DNA from: Pseudoalteromonas luteoviolacea
GTDB lineage: Bacteria > Pseudomonadota > Gammaproteobacteria > Enterobacterales > Alteromonadaceae
Direction of reading: 5' to 3'
Length of the DNA stretch: 64,000 nt
Assembly: GCF_021654285.1 (NCBI RefSeq)
Contig: NZ_JAKFZS010000020.1
Coordinates: 1-64,000 of the forward strand
The notes under the pieces are model-generated. The model saw only the letters and a program-made list of their open reading frames with translations. It searched no databases and had not been told where the DNA came from. Below, in pieces: positions 62,028-64,000 of the stretch (positions within the stretch are counted from its first letter, which is position 1; every line of letters begins with the position of its first letter). Position numbers and translations under genes: made by a program.

Positions 62028-64000
62028 TTACCAACGTCCTCGCACACCTAAAGTAAAGCGACGCTCGTAGATATTTTGTGCCATACGGTTATTCTTCCAC
62101 TGTGCATATTGTGACTCATACTCTTCCGTTAAGTTACTGCCGGACATGTAGACCGTCAGGGAGTCATTGATATCGTAACTTGCTGACATATCGATATAGG
62201 TTGTTGGCTCAGTCCAAATGCCCACATTACCCATACCGCCGGGTGTCGAGACCGTATGCAGGCGCTTAGAGCGGTAGTTCGCCGCCAATCTAAATTGGAA
62301 ACCATCTTGCTCATACCATAAAACAGCATTACCGGACTCTTTTGAGTTATCTTCTAATGGTAGGGCTTCTCCACCAAATCCAGTTTTACCACTCTCACTC
62401 TCTGAATACGTGTAGTTAAACGCGGCACCAAACCCGCTCCAAAACCCAGGCAAGAAGTCAAAGGCTTGCTGATAACTAAATTCAGCGCCTTCCATCGTGC
62501 CACCTGCACCATTAACCTGACCGTTTACCTTAACATTACGACGCGTCACCCCATCGCCATCTTCAGCAGGTATCTCCCATTGTGCTGATTCAATAAAGGA
62601 CTCTAAATCAATTTTGAATAAGGCAACACTCATTAAGCCACTTGAAGAGAAATACCATTCCAATGTCACATCAGTATTGTCTGCACGCCATGGTTCAAGT
62701 TCTGGGTTACCCTGCATAGTGCCATCAGTGGCAATCAATAAGTCTGGGCTAACACCTTCTTCGGCAGCAATGTCATCCCCTGCGCGAGCACGACTAATAC
62801 TCAATCCTCCTGCGATTGCGCCAAGATCCAAACGCGTCATGGTCTTACCCCATGATGTACGCAAAATCAGATCCTCTCTGAGGTTGAATGCAACATTCAC
62901 CGCTGGTAAAAAATCATTGAACGAACGCTCTGTCACAATATCACCACCATCAGTTGCAACGGATCCCGGACAATTAGTACAGATAGACTCGCCATCAATA
63001 TTTTGTAGAATATCCAACTCGGTTTTTATATATTGAAAACCAACATTTGCACGATAAAAATCATTGGAAAGATCTGCACTCCAGTAAACTGACTGAGTCA
63101 TTTCCTCAACCGTATATGAGCTACCTGGTACACCGCCTTTGATATTACCCGCGTATAACGCATTTTGGGACGCGAAAGGATCATCAAGCTGGCGAGGATC
63201 TATAAAGTAATATTCATCCATAGACACAGGGCCAAAGTCACTGCTCTTCGATACCCAACCACTTGGTAAACCACTAAAGTATAGAGGATTATCTGCACTT
63301 ATCGTGATATCACCTTTTTCCGTGTTAATTTCACCATTGCCATCTGTGTCAAATGCTGCCAAGCCTTGGTCTTTCCACATGACATTGACTACCTCGTCAC
63401 CGACAGGGTTAGAAAATGGCGCAAGTAATACATATTGCTCGCGAGTAACATCACGCTGGCTTGCACGAATACCAAACGTCATTTTTTCTAAATGGCCAAA
63501 ATCAAACAAATACTCGCCATCAAAACGTAAAATGTCTAAATTCGCATCTTCATCGTAGTTATTTTCGGAGTATGTCGAAACAATCGAATAGCGGTCTATA
63601 TTTGATCCAAATACCTCTCCTTGCAATTGCTCCGGACCACGTAGAGAAGGATGTTTTCCGGCAAAATTTAGACGCATAGGGACAGGATCTGGACCATAGC
63701 CATTGGGGTTTACCGCAATTGCACCAGTCCCATCATTTCGCCTCAAACCATGAGCAAGACCATTGGTTATATAACCTTGCGCGACATTTTCTGTGTGACT
63801 GCGCGATGCCTCGGCAGTAATAAACCGTGCTTTACCCGAAAAGTTTCCATCTCCTTTGTACTCTAGTTCAAAGTTAAAGTTAGTCGATTCGCGTTTATTT
63901 GTATGACTCTCAGAGTGTGATACAACACGTGGAGAATGGAGCGTAATATCTTGCGCTGTATACAAATTATGACCATTATCTAACTTTCCGCGATTGATCG
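62028..64000 (-). CDS. TonB-dependent receptor, C-terminal part (5' end beyond window)
   Basis: The reading frame stays open from its stop at 62028 to the right edge, giving more than 655 residues; the true start lies outside. The visible part is a beta-barrel with many alternating strands (for example DNTDVTLEWYFSSSGLM) and ends in ERRFTLGVRGRW with a terminal aromatic residue, as expected for BAM-inserted outer-membrane proteins. The plug and TonB box are not in the window. The barrel type resembles carbohydrate- or siderophore-type receptors of marine Gammaproteobacteria, but the ligand cannot be named. It has its own terminator and is not part of the biosynthetic operon. Confidence 0.88.
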   Translation of the reverse strand, partial: INRGKLDNGHNLYTAQDITLHSPRVVSHSESHTNKRESTNFNFELEYKGDGNFSGKARFITAEASRSHTENVAQGYITNGLAHGLRRNDGTGAIAVNPNGYGPDPVPMRLNFAGKHPSLRGPEQLQGEVFGSNIDRYSIVSTYSENNYDEDANLDILRFDGEYLFDFGHLEKMTFGIRASQRDVTREQYVLLAPFSNPVGDEVVNVMWKDQGLAAFDTDGNGEINTEKGDITISADNPLYFSGLPSGWVSKSSDFGPVSMDEYYFIDPRQLDDPFASQNALYAGNIKGGVPGSSYTVEEMTQSVYWSADLSNDFYRANVGFQYIKTELDILQNIDGESICTNCPGSVATDGGDIVTERSFNDFLPAVNVAFNLREDLILRTSWGKTMTRLDLGAIAGGLSISRARAGDDIAAEEGVSPDLLIATDGTMQGNPELEPWRADNTDVTLEWYFSSSGLMSVALFKIDLESFIESAQWEIPAEDGDGVTRRNVKVNGQVNGAGGTMEGAEFSYQQAFDFLPGFWSGFGAAFNYTYSESESGKTGFGGEALPLEDNSKESGNAVLWYEQDGFQFRLAANYRSKRLHTVSTPGGMGNVGIWTEPTTYIDMSASYDINDSLTVYMSGSNLTEEYESQYAQWKNNRMAQNIYERRFTLGVRGRW

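Noticed and set aside
1..64000. CRISPR arrays, tRNA or rRNA genes, insertion sequences, integrases
   Set aside because: None was recognised on either strand by reading; a systematic RNA or repeat search could still find something short.

Overview
The window looks like a chromosomal segment of a marine gammaproteobacterium. The base composition, the long type VI secretion locus, the sigma-54 regulator with its exporter, and the TonB receptor suggest Pseudoalteromonas or a close relative. This is inferred from style and gene content; no rRNA or housekeeping marker is present to prove it. No tRNA, rRNA, insertion sequence, integrase or CRISPR array was seen.

Bases 1-26205 (minus strand) hold a complete type VI secretion system (T6SS). 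In transcription order: tssJ-tssK-tssL-tssM-tagF-tssA-tssB-tssC, three small AT-rich unknown genes, hcp with its own terminator, tssE-tssF-tssG-clpV-vgrG, then a cargo module (DUF6484-like protein, helical-repeat protein, DUF2169 adaptor, degenerate ketosynthase-like protein, DUF4150 PAAR-like protein, and the start of an effector that runs off the left edge). A second vgrG lies divergently at 26696-28771, followed by a BLUF blue-light sensor and an orphan histidine kinase.

Bases 31134-38500 hold a histidine kinase and NtrC-family regulator pair downstream of a MacB-type ABC exporter operon (HlyD adaptor, ATPase, two FtsX permeases). The exporter operon has a recognisable sigma-54 promoter, and a cluster of four overlapping or adjacent palindromes upstream of it that fits an enhancer. 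Bases 38929-45168 hold ordinary accessory genes: a small secreted protein, an NTF2-like protein, a quinone reductase-like flavoprotein, a fasciclin-domain lipoprotein with a nested domain, and a sugar permease with a ROK kinase behind a structured leader.

Bases 45629-61690 are the most interesting part: an apparently undescribed biosynthetic gene cluster made of two operons and an AraC regulator. One operon has a SyrB2-type non-haem iron halogenase (facial triad His-Gln-Ala), a free carrier protein, a type II thioesterase, a stand-alone adenylation domain with an isoleucine-like pocket, a YbaK-type aminoacyl-tRNA deacylase and an acyl-CoA dehydrogenase. This is the same parts list as the kutzneride cassette that turns isoleucine into a cyclopropyl amino acid through cryptic chlorination. 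The other operon has a long-form 2-isopropylmalate synthase, a cupin, an AurF-type diiron N-oxygenase with all seven metal ligands, an A-T-reductase NRPS, two SRPBCC proteins, an EamA exporter and a FAD/2Fe-2S reductase. That is the core of the ham/mgo/pvf pathways for diazeniumdiolate or pyrazine N-oxide signals. The inferred overall job is to make a halogenated or cyclopropane-bearing, N-oxygenated small molecule from branched amino acids. The deacylase and EamA protein may act as self-protection and export. A 5'-truncated TonB receptor closes the window.
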